This document shows, one piece after another, positions 1 to 7,565 of a DNA stretch of 34,838 nucleotides; position 1 is the first letter of the stretch; every line of letters starts with the position of its first letter. The stretch is from CAYRVX01 sp964642165 (lineage in GTDB: Bacteria > Planctomycetota > Phycisphaerae > SM23-33): positions 1 through 34,838 of the forward strand of contig CAZXOC010000044.1 of NCBI GenBank assembly GCA_964642165.1, in the 5' to 3' direction. Below the pieces are notes generated by a model. It did not search any database and had not been told where the DNA came from. It saw only the letters and a program-made list of their open reading frames with translations. The translations under genes were made by a program, and so were the position numbers.

Positions 1-1
1 G

Positions 2-1033
2 GCCCAGCGCCTGCTCGAGCTGGAGAAGGAGCTGCACAAGCGCGTCGTCAGCCAGCACGAGGCCATCACCGCCGTCGCGCGGAGCATCCGCCGCGCCCGC
101 TCGGGGCTCAAGGACCCCCGCCGGCCGATGGGCAGCTTCATCTTCGCCGGGCCCAGCGGTGTCGGGAAGACCCTCCTCAGCAAGGCCCTCGCCGAGTTCA
201 TGTTCGGCGACGAGGAGAGCCTCGTCCAGATCGACATGTCGGAGTACATGGAGAAGCACAACGTCTCCCGGCTGATCGGCGCGCCGCCCGGGTACGTCGG
301 CTACGAGGAGGGCGGGCAGCTCACCGAGCGCATCCGCCGGAGGCCCTACGCCGTCGTCCTGCTCGACGAGATCGAGAAGGCCCACCCCGACGTGTTCAAC
401 ACGCTCCTCCAGATCATGGAGGAAGGCCACATCACCGACTCCTTCGGGCGAAAGGTCGACTTCCGGAACACCATCGTCATCCTGACCACGAACATCGGCG
501 CCGAGCTGATCAAGTCCGGCGGGGGGTTCGGCTTCAGCCGGGGCGACGAGGAAACCACCTACGAGAAGATGAAGGACATGCTCAACAAGGAGGTGGAGCG
601 TCACTTCCGGCCGGAGTTCCTCAACCGCCTCGACGACACCATCGTCTTCAAGACACTGACGCGCGAGGACCTGGGCACGATCGTCGACTACGAGCTGCGG
701 AACGTCCGGCACCGCCTTCGCGACCACGGGCTGGAGCTGGAGCTGATGCCCGACGCGAAGCAGTTCCTGATCGAGAAGGGCTACAACCCGGACTTCGGCG
801 CGCGGCCGCTGCGGCGGGCCCTGGAGCACCACGTCGAGGACCATATCAGCGAGGAGATCCTCCGCGGCAGCTACAAGGACAAGGCCAAGATCGTGGTGAG
901 CGTCAAGGAAGGCCCGCCCCCGGGCGGCGACGAGGAGGAGACGAAGCACCTGTATTTCGAGGGCACGGGCGAGGTCAAGGCCGACGAGACCGACTCCGGC
1001 ACGCAGCTCGAAGAGGTGCACGAGGGAACCTGA
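2..1033 (+). CDS. Clp ATPase (ClpC/ClpA type), C-terminal part
   Basis: This is the 3' part of a Hsp100/Clp AAA+ unfoldase; the reading frame is open from base 2, so the gene begins outside the window. The visible 343 codons hold the second AAA+ module: Walker A GPSGVGKT (about residues 50-57), Walker B VVLLDEIEKAHPDVF, sensor-1 TTNIGA and the sensor-2 segment GARPLRRALE in the C-terminal small domain. A glycine-rich GGGFGF stretch lies where ClpA/ClpC/ClpX carry the ClpP-docking loop, which favours a ClpP-partner unfoldase over ClpB, but the N-terminal half needed to decide is missing. The protein ends in an unusual acidic tail of about 30 residues (GEVKADETDSGT...EEVHEGT). Two hairpins follow the stop codon. 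Confidence 0.93.
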   Translation, partial: AQRLLELEKELHKRVVSQHEAITAVARSIRRARSGLKDPRRPMGSFIFAGPSGVGKTLLSKALAEFMFGDEESLVQIDMSEYMEKHNVSRLIGAPPGYVGYEEGGQLTERIRRRPYAVVLLDEIEKAHPDVFNTLLQIMEEGHITDSFGRKVDFRNTIVILTTNIGAELIKSGGGFGFSRGDEETTYEKMKDMLNKEVERHFRPEFLNRLDDTIVFKTLTREDLGTIVDYELRNVRHRLRDHGLELELMPDAKQFLIEKGYNPDFGARPLRRALEHHVEDHISEEILRGSYKDKAKIVVSVKEGPPPGGDEEETKHLYFEGTGEVKADETDSGTQLEEVHEGT

Positions 1034-1112
1034 TCGAGTGCCGGTCCCCGGTTTCCCATTGCCCACCGGCAATGGGACGGGACACGCGGACATTCCGGGA
1101 CGAAGATACAGA

Positions 1113-1189
1113 GCCCCCGGCCCGCCGGCCGGGGGCTTCGCATTGGGTGACGTAGGCGAGGACAACGCCCCCGGCCGGTGGGCCGGGGG
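1113..1189. terminator. Two tandem GC-rich hairpins between convergent genes
   Basis: The first hairpin has a perfect 10-bp stem, GCCCCCGGCC at 1113-1122 pairing with GGCCGGGGGC at 1127-1136 (loop CGCC). The second has a 9-bp stem, CCCCCGGCC at 1168-1176 pairing with GGCCGGGGG at 1181-1189 (loop GGTG). They share the same stem sequence and sit between the clp stop (1033) and the convergent SDR stop (1204), so they could terminate both. Neither has a clear T-run. Confidence 0.5.
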
Positions 1190-1203
1190 GAGGGGGCTCG
1201 CCG

Positions 1204-1971
1204 CTACAGCGCCGCGAGGATGCCGCCGTCGACGTAGAGGACCTGGCCGTTGACGAAGTCGGCGGCCTTCGACGCGAGGAACACGGCCGGGCCGATCAGC
1301 TCGGCGGGCTCGCCCCAGCGACCGGCGGGGGTGCGGGCCTTCAGCCAGGCGTCGAAGGCGGGGTCCTCGGCCAGTGGGCGGGTCATCTCCGTCGCGAAGT
1401 AGCCCGGGCCGATCCCGTTGACCTGGATGTTGTGCCGGGCCCACTCGGTGGCCATCGCGCGGGTGAGCATCTTCAGCCCGCCCTTGGCGGCGGCGTAGGG
1501 GCCGACGGTGTTGCGCCCCACTTCGCTCATCAGCGAGCAGATGTTGATGATCTTGCCGCGGCGGCGCCGGATCATGCCCCCGACGACGGCCTGCGCAGCG
1601 ACGAGCACGCCGGTCAGATTCGTGTCGAGCACCTGCCGCCAGGTGTCGAGGGCCACGTCCTCCAGCGGCGCGCGGAGGTTGATGCCGGCGTTGTTGACGA
1701 GGATGTCCACGCACCCGGCGGCCGCCTCCAGCGCCGCCACGCCCGCGCGCGTCTGCTCGACGTCGGTCACGTCGAAGGCGGCGCCGTGGGCCTCCAGCCC
1801 GGCGTCTCGGAACCCGGCCACGGCACCGGCGAGACGGGCCTCATCCCGCCCGTTGAGGCACACCGTCGCCCCCGCGCGGGCCAGCCCGCCGGCGATCACG
1901 CGGCCCAGCCCGCGGCTGGAGCCGGTTACCAGGGCGACGCGCCCGGTCAGGTCGAACAGGTCGCTGCTCAC
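1204..1971 (-). CDS. SDR family NAD(P)-dependent oxidoreductase
   Basis: This is a classical short-chain dehydrogenase/reductase of 255 residues. It shows the Rossmann motif TGSSRGLG (16-23), the NNAG motif (93-96), catalytic Ser146, Tyr159 and Lys163 in the usual S-x12-Y-x3-K spacing, and a C-terminal segment VNGQVLYVDGG typical of the family. It resembles the gluconate 5-dehydrogenase / 3-oxoacyl-ACP reductase branch, but the substrate cannot be read from sequence. I chose the GTG at 1971 because AAGGAG lies 5 bases upstream and the protein then starts directly before the Rossmann fold; the frame stays open further upstream only as a shadow of the next gene. It follows the PAC2 gene by 83 bases on the same strand, so the two are probably co-transcribed. 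Confidence 0.9.
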   Translation of the reverse strand: MSSDLFDLTGRVALVTGSSRGLGRVIAGGLARAGATVCLNGRDEARLAGAVAGFRDAGLEAHGAAFDVTDVEQTRAGVAALEAAAGCVDILVNNAGINLRAPLEDVALDTWRQVLDTNLTGVLVAAQAVVGGMIRRRRGKIINICSLMSEVGRNTVGPYAAAKGGLKMLTRAMATEWARHNIQVNGIGPGYFATEMTRPLAEDPAFDAWLKARTPAGRWGEPAELIGPAVFLASKAADFVNGQVLYVDGGILAAL

Positions 1972-2054
1972 GGCGTCTCCTTCCGCGCTCGGCGCGCGTA
2001 CCGGTCCGCTTCGCCCTCGGCCCACAGCACGCGAGCGGCGGGGAATGGGCCCGC

Positions 2055-2924
2055 CTAGTCGAGCCGGATGCCCTGCTGATGCAGCCAGGCCTTCAGGTCG
2101 CCCATCTGCGTGTCGAAGACCTCGCTGTCGTAGTCGCTCTCGAGCTTGCGGATGAGTTGGCTCAGCTCGGAGCGCTTCTCGACGATCTTGTCGACGCGCC
2201 GTTCGAAGGCGTCGCTGACGACGCGGAGGTCGTCGAGCTGCACCTGGAGTTGGAGCATGGCCGCGACGTGTCGAACGACGGCCTCGATGCACCGCGGGTT
2301 GCGCCCCTGGATGTAGGCGGGAATCTCGGCGACGAGCGTGGCCATGCCCACGCCTCGGGCGGCGGCCAAGGACGTCATGTACGTGATGATGCTGGCCGGG
2401 CCCTCGTAGTTGCTGAAGCGCACGCCGTAGGATTGCAGCTCCGCCTTGAGGACGTTGTCGGAGACGGAGCTGGAGATCCTCGGCTCCCGGGTGTGCGGCA
2501 CCACCCCCGCGACCGAGCCGAGGAAGTAGATCCGCTCGACGCCGAACTCCGAGGCCACCGCGAAGATGCACTCGGCGAACTCCCGCCAGCGGACGTGCGG
2601 CTCCTTGCCCTCGAAGAGGACAAGGCGGCTCTCCGGGTCGTAGTGGAAGGCGTTCGTCGGCGGCTGGTACTCGACGATCAGGCCGTCCTCGATCTTCGTG
2701 TACGGCCGGAACAGCGAGGAGATCTCCATCGAGCCGGGGAAGCTGTACAGGTAGAAGTCCTCGGGGCGGATCTCGGCGAGCAGCTTCGCGTCCAGCCGTT
2801 CCACGAGGCATTCGATCGTTCCGGTCGAGACGTCGCCGCCGTCCATCCAGCCGCTCAGCCCCATGATCATGCGGGCCTCCCGCATCCGCGGGCGGGCATG
2901 GATCTCCAACTGGCTGGGTGGCAT
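2055..2924 (-). CDS. PAC2 family protein
   Basis: This cytoplasmic protein of 289 residues resembles the PAC2 (proteasome assembly chaperone 2-like, COG1938) family. Supporting features are the early GLSGWMDGGDVSTGTIECL segment, PTNAFHYDPESRLVLFEGKEPH, the IYFLGSVAGVVPHTREPRI block, and the later EGPASIITYM and AEIPAYIQGRNPRC segments. The C-terminal third is charged and predicted helical. Bacterial members have no settled function; some are grouped with ATP-grasp-like ligases. The ATG at 2924 has AGGAGAG about 7 bases upstream, whereas a longer in-frame start at 2975 (TTG) has no such signal. A promoter-like pair lies upstream at 2974-3003, and the SDR gene follows in the same direction. Confidence 0.85.
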   Translation of the reverse strand: MPPSQLEIHARPRMREARMIMGLSGWMDGGDVSTGTIECLVERLDAKLLAEIRPEDFYLYSFPGSMEISSLFRPYTKIEDGLIVEYQPPTNAFHYDPESRLVLFEGKEPHVRWREFAECIFAVASEFGVERIYFLGSVAGVVPHTREPRISSSVSDNVLKAELQSYGVRFSNYEGPASIITYMTSLAAARGVGMATLVAEIPAYIQGRNPRCIEAVVRHVAAMLQLQVQLDDLRVVSDAFERRVDKIVEKRSELSQLIRKLESDYDSEVFDTQMGDLKAWLHQQGIRLD

Positions 2925-3404
2925 ATCGCTGCTCTCCTGTCCGGGGTCGGCGCCGCGGCCGAGGGACCTGTTCAATCTAGCGTACCTGCCGTGCCCCGCA
3001 CAAATGTTCTATGCACGAAATCGCCGCGCCGGCGCGGAATGCCCCGACCACGCGTGGAGTACCCGGGTGCGATCGCCTAAAGTCTTGCCGGCCCGTCCCG
3101 ATAATAGGGGTAAGGTCCGGCGGACCTCGAGTGCAATGTGTTCGGCGCGCGGAGACTGCCAATGTGTTCACGGCCTTCCGGTGGCCCTCCCTTCCCACAA
3201 CAGAGCGAAGCCAACTGCTCGCGCCATTCCCGTCCCATGGGCTTCGCTGTTCGTGGCTGTCCGACGAGTCCCGGCTGGGCGCGTTCGCCATCGACCGGTG
3301 GCAGGTCCGGCGGCGCCTGATCGTCGAGGGACAGCCCCGCGCCGACCGGGCCGTACGCCGTCGACGACGTCCTGGCCCGATGTGCCCAAGATAGGAACCA
3401 GTCC
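2925..3404. other. Intergenic region with two perfect palindromes
   Basis: This 480-base gap separates the divergent PAC2 and Hpt genes. Small open frames exist but none looks like a protein. It contains a 14-bp perfect palindrome CCGCGCCGGCGCGG at 3024-3037 and a 10-bp one, CCACGCGTGG, at 3048-3057, about 20 bases behind the -35-like element of the PAC2 promoter, where a regulator might bind. A lone GATAAT at 3100-3105 on the plus strand has no matching -35. Nothing else was recognised from 3110 to 3404. Confidence 0.4.
2974..3003 (-). promoter_or_regulatory. Weak sigma70-like promoter for the PAC2-SDR pair
   Basis: Read on the minus strand, TTGTGC (3003-2998) is followed after 18 bases by TAGATT (2979-2974). 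The match is 3/6 and 4/6, and transcription would begin about 40 bases before the PAC2 start codon. Position supports it more than sequence does. Confidence 0.3.
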
Positions 3405-3905
3405 ATGGAACAGGGCCAAACGCCGCACGCGCCGTCTGGCGATCCCTCCGAGGCCGCAGCGCCTGTCCCGATGCAGGAGGCAGACCCCGCGGCAGCGGTC
3501 GTCCGGCGGATCATCGAGCAGGCCGCCGAGCCCGCCGAGCCGCCGGGCGATGCCCTCGACGTCGCCGCCGCCCTCCAGCACCTTGAGGGCGACGCCGCCC
3601 TCTTCCGCGAATTGGCGGGCCTGTTCCTGGACAACGCCCCGGAGATGATGAGCCGGATCGCGCGGCACCTCGCCGAGGAGGACATGGAGGCCACCGCCGC
3701 CGCCGCCCACACGCTCAAGGGCTCCGTGGGCCACTTCGCCGCGAGAAAGGCCTTCGAGGCCGCCCGGAACGTCGAGGCCGCCGCCCGCGATGGCGACCGC
3801 GAGGGCATCCTGGCCTGCTGGAACACGCTCCAGGACGAGCTGCTCAACCTCCGCGCCGCCCTGGCCCCCTATGCCCAGGGCCCCCCGGTCCGGCAGGCCG
3901 AGTAG
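3405..3905 (+). CDS. Stand-alone Hpt (histidine phosphotransfer) protein
   Basis: This is a 166-residue cytoplasmic protein. Residues 1-50 are a low-complexity Ala/Pro/Glu-rich leader, and residues 51-155 form a helical Hpt domain. The phosphorylatable histidine is His102 in AHTLKGSVGHF, the canonical Hpt motif with the following Lys105-Gly106. Such proteins relay phosphate between receiver domains in multistep phosphorelays. No histidine kinase or receiver gene is in this window, so its partners must be encoded elsewhere. AGGAA lies about 8 bases before the ATG. The gene converges with the heparinase-like gene after only 23 bases, with a small CCGCC/GGCGG hairpin in between. Confidence 0.88.
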   Translation: MEQGQTPHAPSGDPSEAAAPVPMQEADPAAAVVRRIIEQAAEPAEPPGDALDVAAALQHLEGDAALFRELAGLFLDNAPEMMSRIARHLAEEDMEATAAAAHTLKGSVGHFAARKAFEAARNVEAAARDGDREGILACWNTLQDELLNLRAALAPYAQGPPVRQAE

Positions 3906-3928
3906 CCTGTAAGCCGCCACACCGGCGG

Positions 3929-5722
3929 TCAGGCGGTCGCGAAGCGAAGCACGAAGCGGAGGGTCCTCTCCGCGGCCGGGGCGGGCGGGGTGAAAGTGAT
4001 GCGGCGGATCGTCTCGCCCGAGCGCGACTCGGCGCGGCTCTCCTCGGCGAGCTCGGCGACAGCGAAGTAACCGTCGCTGTCCACGGCCGACAGCGTCGCG
4101 GGCGCGGCGCCGTCCGGCTGGATCGCCACCGACCGCCCGTCGGGCGCGACGGCCGCCGGATGCGTCGTGATGAACGCCTCCTCCACCGGCGGCGGCGCCT
4201 CGGCGAAGGCGAACGTGTCCGCCAGTCGGACCTCCTCCCCGTCGGCGGCCAGCTCGATGACGCGCGTCAGACGGGTCAGCGACGCCACGTCGTACGCCCC
4301 GGCCAGCTCGATGGTGAGCGTCCTGCCGCTCCTGGCGTCGAGCCCTTCGGCCGCGATCGTGCCCGCGAACTGCGCCCCGGGCGGCTGCGGGCGCCCGCCG
4401 ATCACCGGCACGCTGTGGCCGAGGGAGTTGCAGAAGATGCTCTCGTACCGCCGGTCGCTGAACGTCCGGGCCGAGTAGATCGGCGCGCCGGGGTCGGTCA
4501 AGTAGTAGCACCCGTCGCGGAAGACCAGGAAGCTGCCGACGTCGTTGTGGTTGTGGTGCTCGCCGTTGTGTCCGGCCTTGGCGCCGAGGCTCGTGCCGCC
4601 GGCGCGCACCAGCGCCACGCCGAGGGCCGGCAGGAGGTGGTCCGCCGCGTCGGCCAGCGGCGTGCAGGTCCGCCCGCCGTACAGCAGCAGGGCCTCCAGC
4701 GTCCGGCAGGCGAGCTGGCCGTCCGGGCGCAGCTCGCAGAGCCCGAACAGCTCCCCCGCGTCGTGGAAGCGGTTGATCAGCATCGCGGTGACGGGGTCCT
4801 GGAAGCCGCTGTGGGCGTCGGCGAAGGTCAGCTCCTTGCCCGGCGCCAGGGCCACCGATAGCGGATAGCGCGCGATCCGCCCGACCCGCTCGCCCGCGGC
4901 GAGGTCGATCCGCCCGCCCGTGTAGTCGTGCAGCGCCGCCGCCAGGCGGATGAACCACCCGAAGCCGAACCGCCAGTAGCTCGGGCCCTCCGTGCACCCG
5001 CCGTCCGGCGCGAAGCCCGACAGGAAACTCGGCAGGTGCGACAGCGCGTCGGCGATCAGGCGCCCGAGGCGCGGGGCCTCCGTCTCGACCAGCATCGCCG
5101 CGATGCCCACGTTGCCCAGGCAGACCGCGTTCCAGTTGTTCGTGACGGTCTTCCAGCGGTGGCGATGCTCGGCCGACAGGTACGGCCGCAGGACGCGGCG
5201 GTCGATCTCGTCGAGCATCCGCTGGCGGACCTCGGGCTCGATGCGGTCGCGAAGCAGCGTCAGGATCGTCGCGTACTTGCAGGCGCACAGGGCCACGCGC
5301 AGGTCGATCGGCGTGCCGTGGCGCTCGTGGGCGGGCATGACCCACCAGGAGGCCTCGCACTCGGCCCAGAGCAGGTCGTGGAGGAACTCCAGCGCGCTGC
5401 GCTTCGAGCCCGCGCGGGGCGGGACGTCGAACAGGACGGCCATCGCGGCCAGCTCGATCTGCTCGCCGCGCCACTGCTGGAGCGCCTCGAAGTTCCGGCG
5501 GTTGCCGATGTGCCGGTACTGGCGGAACGTCGAGTAGGGCAGAACGCCGATCGACTCGTCGGCGGCCAGCTCCTGCTCGATCCGCTCCAGCACGCCCTGC
5601 CGCTCGGCCGTCTCCCTCGCCCGCCGGATCGCCTGCTCGTCGTGCAGTTGCGGCAGCGGCGCCGCGCCGAAGCACTCCTCGATGATCCCGGCAATCTCCT
5701 CCGCGGAAGCGTCCGTCCACAT
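3929..5722 (-). CDS. Heparinase II/III family polysaccharide lyase-like protein
   Basis: This 597-residue protein has the layout of heparinase II/III-type lyases. An alpha-helical toroid-like half (about 1-340) includes TNNWNAVCLGN (194-204) and DGGCTEGPSYWRFGFGWF (240-257). A beta-rich half follows, opening with the hallmark HNGEHHNHNDVGSFLVF (385-401). In characterised relatives an Asn/His, a Tyr and a His from these motifs act in uronate beta-elimination; here Asn195/Asn196, Tyr249 and His391 or His393 are candidates. I see no signal peptide, which is unusual for a lyase acting on polymers, so it may act on imported oligosaccharides. It is divergent from the discoidin pair across 159 bases, beside other glycan-active genes. 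Substrate is unknown. Confidence 0.87.
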   Translation of the reverse strand: MWTDASAEEIAGIIEECFGAAPLPQLHDEQAIRRARETAERQGVLERIEQELAADESIGVLPYSTFRQYRHIGNRRNFEALQQWRGEQIELAAMAVLFDVPPRAGSKRSALEFLHDLLWAECEASWWVMPAHERHGTPIDLRVALCACKYATILTLLRDRIEPEVRQRMLDEIDRRVLRPYLSAEHRHRWKTVTNNWNAVCLGNVGIAAMLVETEAPRLGRLIADALSHLPSFLSGFAPDGGCTEGPSYWRFGFGWFIRLAAALHDYTGGRIDLAAGERVGRIARYPLSVALAPGKELTFADAHSGFQDPVTAMLINRFHDAGELFGLCELRPDGQLACRTLEALLLYGGRTCTPLADAADHLLPALGVALVRAGGTSLGAKAGHNGEHHNHNDVGSFLVFRDGCYYLTDPGAPIYSARTFSDRRYESIFCNSLGHSVPVIGGRPQPPGAQFAGTIAAEGLDARSGRTLTIELAGAYDVASLTRLTRVIELAADGEEVRLADTFAFAEAPPPVEEAFITTHPAAVAPDGRSVAIQPDGAAPATLSAVDSDGYFAVAELAEESRAESRSGETIRRITFTPPAPAAERTLRFVLRFATA

Positions 5723-5881
5723 GCTCGATGCCCTTTCCTTCTCGGGGAGTCCACGAGTCGGCGGGCCATCCTACCGCCGGCGGCGAGATCGTCCTAAGGG
5801 TTTCCGCGCCCGTGCGTCATACCGTTGGCGGCGGCCCGCTCGGGGACCGACCGGGCCCCGCGCTGCCGAGGGAGACCAAAG

Positions 5882-6643
5882 ATGACACGCCGACGAAGGA
5901 ACCTGTGCGTCTTGGCGGCGCTGGCCGTGGCCGCCGGCACGGTGATCGCTCCCTTCCTGCTGCCCCGCACGGAAGACAGCACCGGGGCGCTGCGCGGCCG
6001 CATCGTCGCCTGGGCACGGCAGCTCTATAACGCCCTGCTCGGGCGGGCGCCCATCCCGCTCAAGCTGCCGCCGCGTGTGTACGTATGCACGCCGCGGGCC
6101 CATCCGCCCGGGGTACGGCTGCGCCCGGCACGGCGGAGCGGGCCGCGTCCCCCGTTCCTGGGTCCCATCGGCGTGACCAACGTCGCGCTGCGCAAGCCCG
6201 TCACGGGCAGCGGTCGGGATCCGATCATCGGCACGGTAAGGAACGTCACCGACGGTGTGAAGAGCCCGACCGAGGATGCGACTGTCGAGCTGGGTCCGGG
6301 TGTGCAGTGGGTCCAGATCGATCTTCTGGCCCCGCATCGCGTCTACGCCGTCGTCGTCTGGCACGAACCCGGCCGCCTGAACGTGTACCGCGACGTGGTC
6401 GTCCAGGTCGCCGACGACCCGCTGTTCCTCCGGAACGTCCGGACCCTGTTCCACAACGACCACGACAACTCCGCCGGCCTGGGGATCGGCAAGGACTGGG
6501 AGTACTTCGAGACGAACGAGGGCCTGCTGGTGGACGCCCGCGGCGCCCGCGCCCGGCTCGTCCGCCTGTACTCCAACGGCTGCACCTCGCACGACCTCAA
6601 CCGCTACGTCGAGGTGGAGGTCTTCGCCTTGCCCGTACGCTGA
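5882..6643 (+). CDS. Exported discoidin-like (galactose-binding fold) protein, copy 1
   Basis: This 253-residue protein begins with a basic MTRRRRN and a hydrophobic segment (about 8-28), so it is exported or membrane anchored. A basic, proline-rich spacer follows. The C-terminal 140 residues look like an F5/8 type C (discoidin-like) sandwich: NVALRKPVTGSG opening strand, TDGVKSP, VQIDLLAPHRVYAVVVWH, and a distinctive LFHNDHDNSAGLG motif followed by a YVEVEVF closing strand. Such domains bind carbohydrate, often with calcium. The ATG at 5882 has GGGAG 8 bases upstream; an in-frame TTG at 5825 lacks support. A full-length paralogue starts 17 bases after its stop, so the pair looks like a tandem duplication in one operon. 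No catalytic residues are evident. Confidence 0.82.
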   Translation: MTRRRRNLCVLAALAVAAGTVIAPFLLPRTEDSTGALRGRIVAWARQLYNALLGRAPIPLKLPPRVYVCTPRAHPPGVRLRPARRSGPRPPFLGPIGVTNVALRKPVTGSGRDPIIGTVRNVTDGVKSPTEDATVELGPGVQWVQIDLLAPHRVYAVVVWHEPGRLNVYRDVVVQVADDPLFLRNVRTLFHNDHDNSAGLGIGKDWEYFETNEGLLVDARGARARLVRLYSNGCTSHDLNRYVEVEVFALPVR

Positions 6644-6729
6644 GCGAGGAGGCGAGCGACATGTCCCATTGACGCAAGAGGATACTGGCCGCCGTCGCCC
6701 TCCTTCTGGGCGCCTGCTCGGCGGCGGGC

Positions 6730-7434
6730 GTGTTGGCTCTGGGCGCAAGGGCAAGAGGCGGGGGATCCACCATCCGTCGCCTGCAAGCCAAGCTTCGCGG
6801 TGTCTGGTACAGACTGCTGGGTCGGACGCCCCTTGAGGTGCCCGGGCTGGCGGACGGGATAACGTATGCGACGCCCCGCTGTGGTCGCAACCCGCGCAGG
6901 AAACACGCCCGGCTGCTGTCCTGGCCGCGGCGGGAGATCTGGGCCCCGTGTGGCGCGGTGAACGTGGCGATCGGGAAGCCGGTGTCTACCAGCAGCGATC
7001 CGGAACTCCTCTTGGGCTTCCCCAGCCAGGTGACCGACGGCCATCGCGGCAACAGCTTCTACGAGTGGGTAGAGCTATGCCCAGGGCTTCAGTACGTCCA
7101 GATCGATCTTGCCTCCAGCCACCGAATCTATGCCATCCTTGTCTGGCACGGCTGCAACGCGTCCGGCCAGGACGTCCACGACGATGTGATCGTTCAGGTG
7201 GCCGACGATCGGAGCTTCACGCGGGGCGTCCGAACGCTGTTCAACAACGACCACGACAACTCCGCCGGGTTCGGCGTCGGTGCCGATCCTGCCTACTTCG
7301 AGACCGCGTGGGGGCTGTTCGTTGAAGCCCGAGGGGTCCCAGGCCGCTACGTGCGGGTCTACTCAAACGACACTCTGTCAGACGTCCCCAATCACTTTGC
7401 GGAGGTCGAGGTCTACGGGGTCCCAGGGCGGTGA
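6730..7434 (+). CDS. Discoidin-like protein, copy 2; signal peptide cut by in-frame TGA
   Basis: This is a paralogue of the preceding gene along its whole length. It shares LRG..W.RLLGR near the start, the NVAIGKPVSTSS strand, YVQIDLASSHRIYAILVWHG and VRTLFNNDHDNSAGFG. The open frame runs from a GTG at 6730, but that start lacks a ribosome site and removes the export signal. Upstream, in the same frame, lies an ATG at 6661 with GAGGAGG in front. It encodes M-S-H-stop-R-K-R-I-L followed by a hydrophobic core ending in LLLGAC, a good lipobox. The TGA at 6670-6672 is the only interruption and would be explained by one CGA-to-TGA transition. The gene is therefore either a recent pseudogene, a sequencing error, a read-through case, or expressed without its signal. 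Confidence 0.75.
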   Translation: MLALGARARGGGSTIRRLQAKLRGVWYRLLGRTPLEVPGLADGITYATPRCGRNPRRKHARLLSWPRREIWAPCGAVNVAIGKPVSTSSDPELLLGFPSQVTDGHRGNSFYEWVELCPGLQYVQIDLASSHRIYAILVWHGCNASGQDVHDDVIVQVADDRSFTRGVRTLFNNDHDNSAGFGVGADPAYFETAWGLFVEARGVPGRYVRVYSNDTLSDVPNHFAEVEVYGVPGR

Positions 7435-7466
7435 GCCGGCAAGGGGCGCAGAGGGGACGTTCGTGC

Positions 7467-7495
7467 TTGCGTGGGAACCCACGAACATCTAGCAT
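7467..7495 (+). promoter_or_regulatory. Promoter candidate with a palindrome in its spacer
   Basis: TTGCGT (7467-7472) and TAGCAT (7490-7495), each matching 4/6, are 17 bases apart and lie 70 bases before the glycosidase start. The spacer holds the inverted repeat CGTGGG-AA-CCCACG (7470-7483), and an overlapping longer repeat pairs GTTCGTG (7459-7465) with CACGAAC (7480-7486). A repressor site is plausible. Confidence 0.4.
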
Positions 7496-7565
7496 TCCTC
7501 GTGCGCCTCCTTCCTGGCCGCGCTTCCCTTGCGCGCGGGCGAAATGCGCAGAAGGAGATCGAACA

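Noticed and set aside
3085..3105. TTGCCG and GATAAT upstream of the Hpt gene as a promoter
   Set aside because: The two hexamers are only 9 bases apart, and the resulting leader would be about 290 bases.
3168..5720. An 850-codon minus-strand frame overlapping the heparinase-like and Hpt genes
   Set aside because: It overlaps the heparinase-like gene in a different frame and has no recognisable domain.
6661..6672. TGA at codon 4 of the second discoidin gene as a selenocysteine codon
   Set aside because: It lies in the basic N-terminal part of a signal peptide, where selenocysteine would have no role, and a SECIS-like structure is not evident; a CGA-to-TGA change is simpler.
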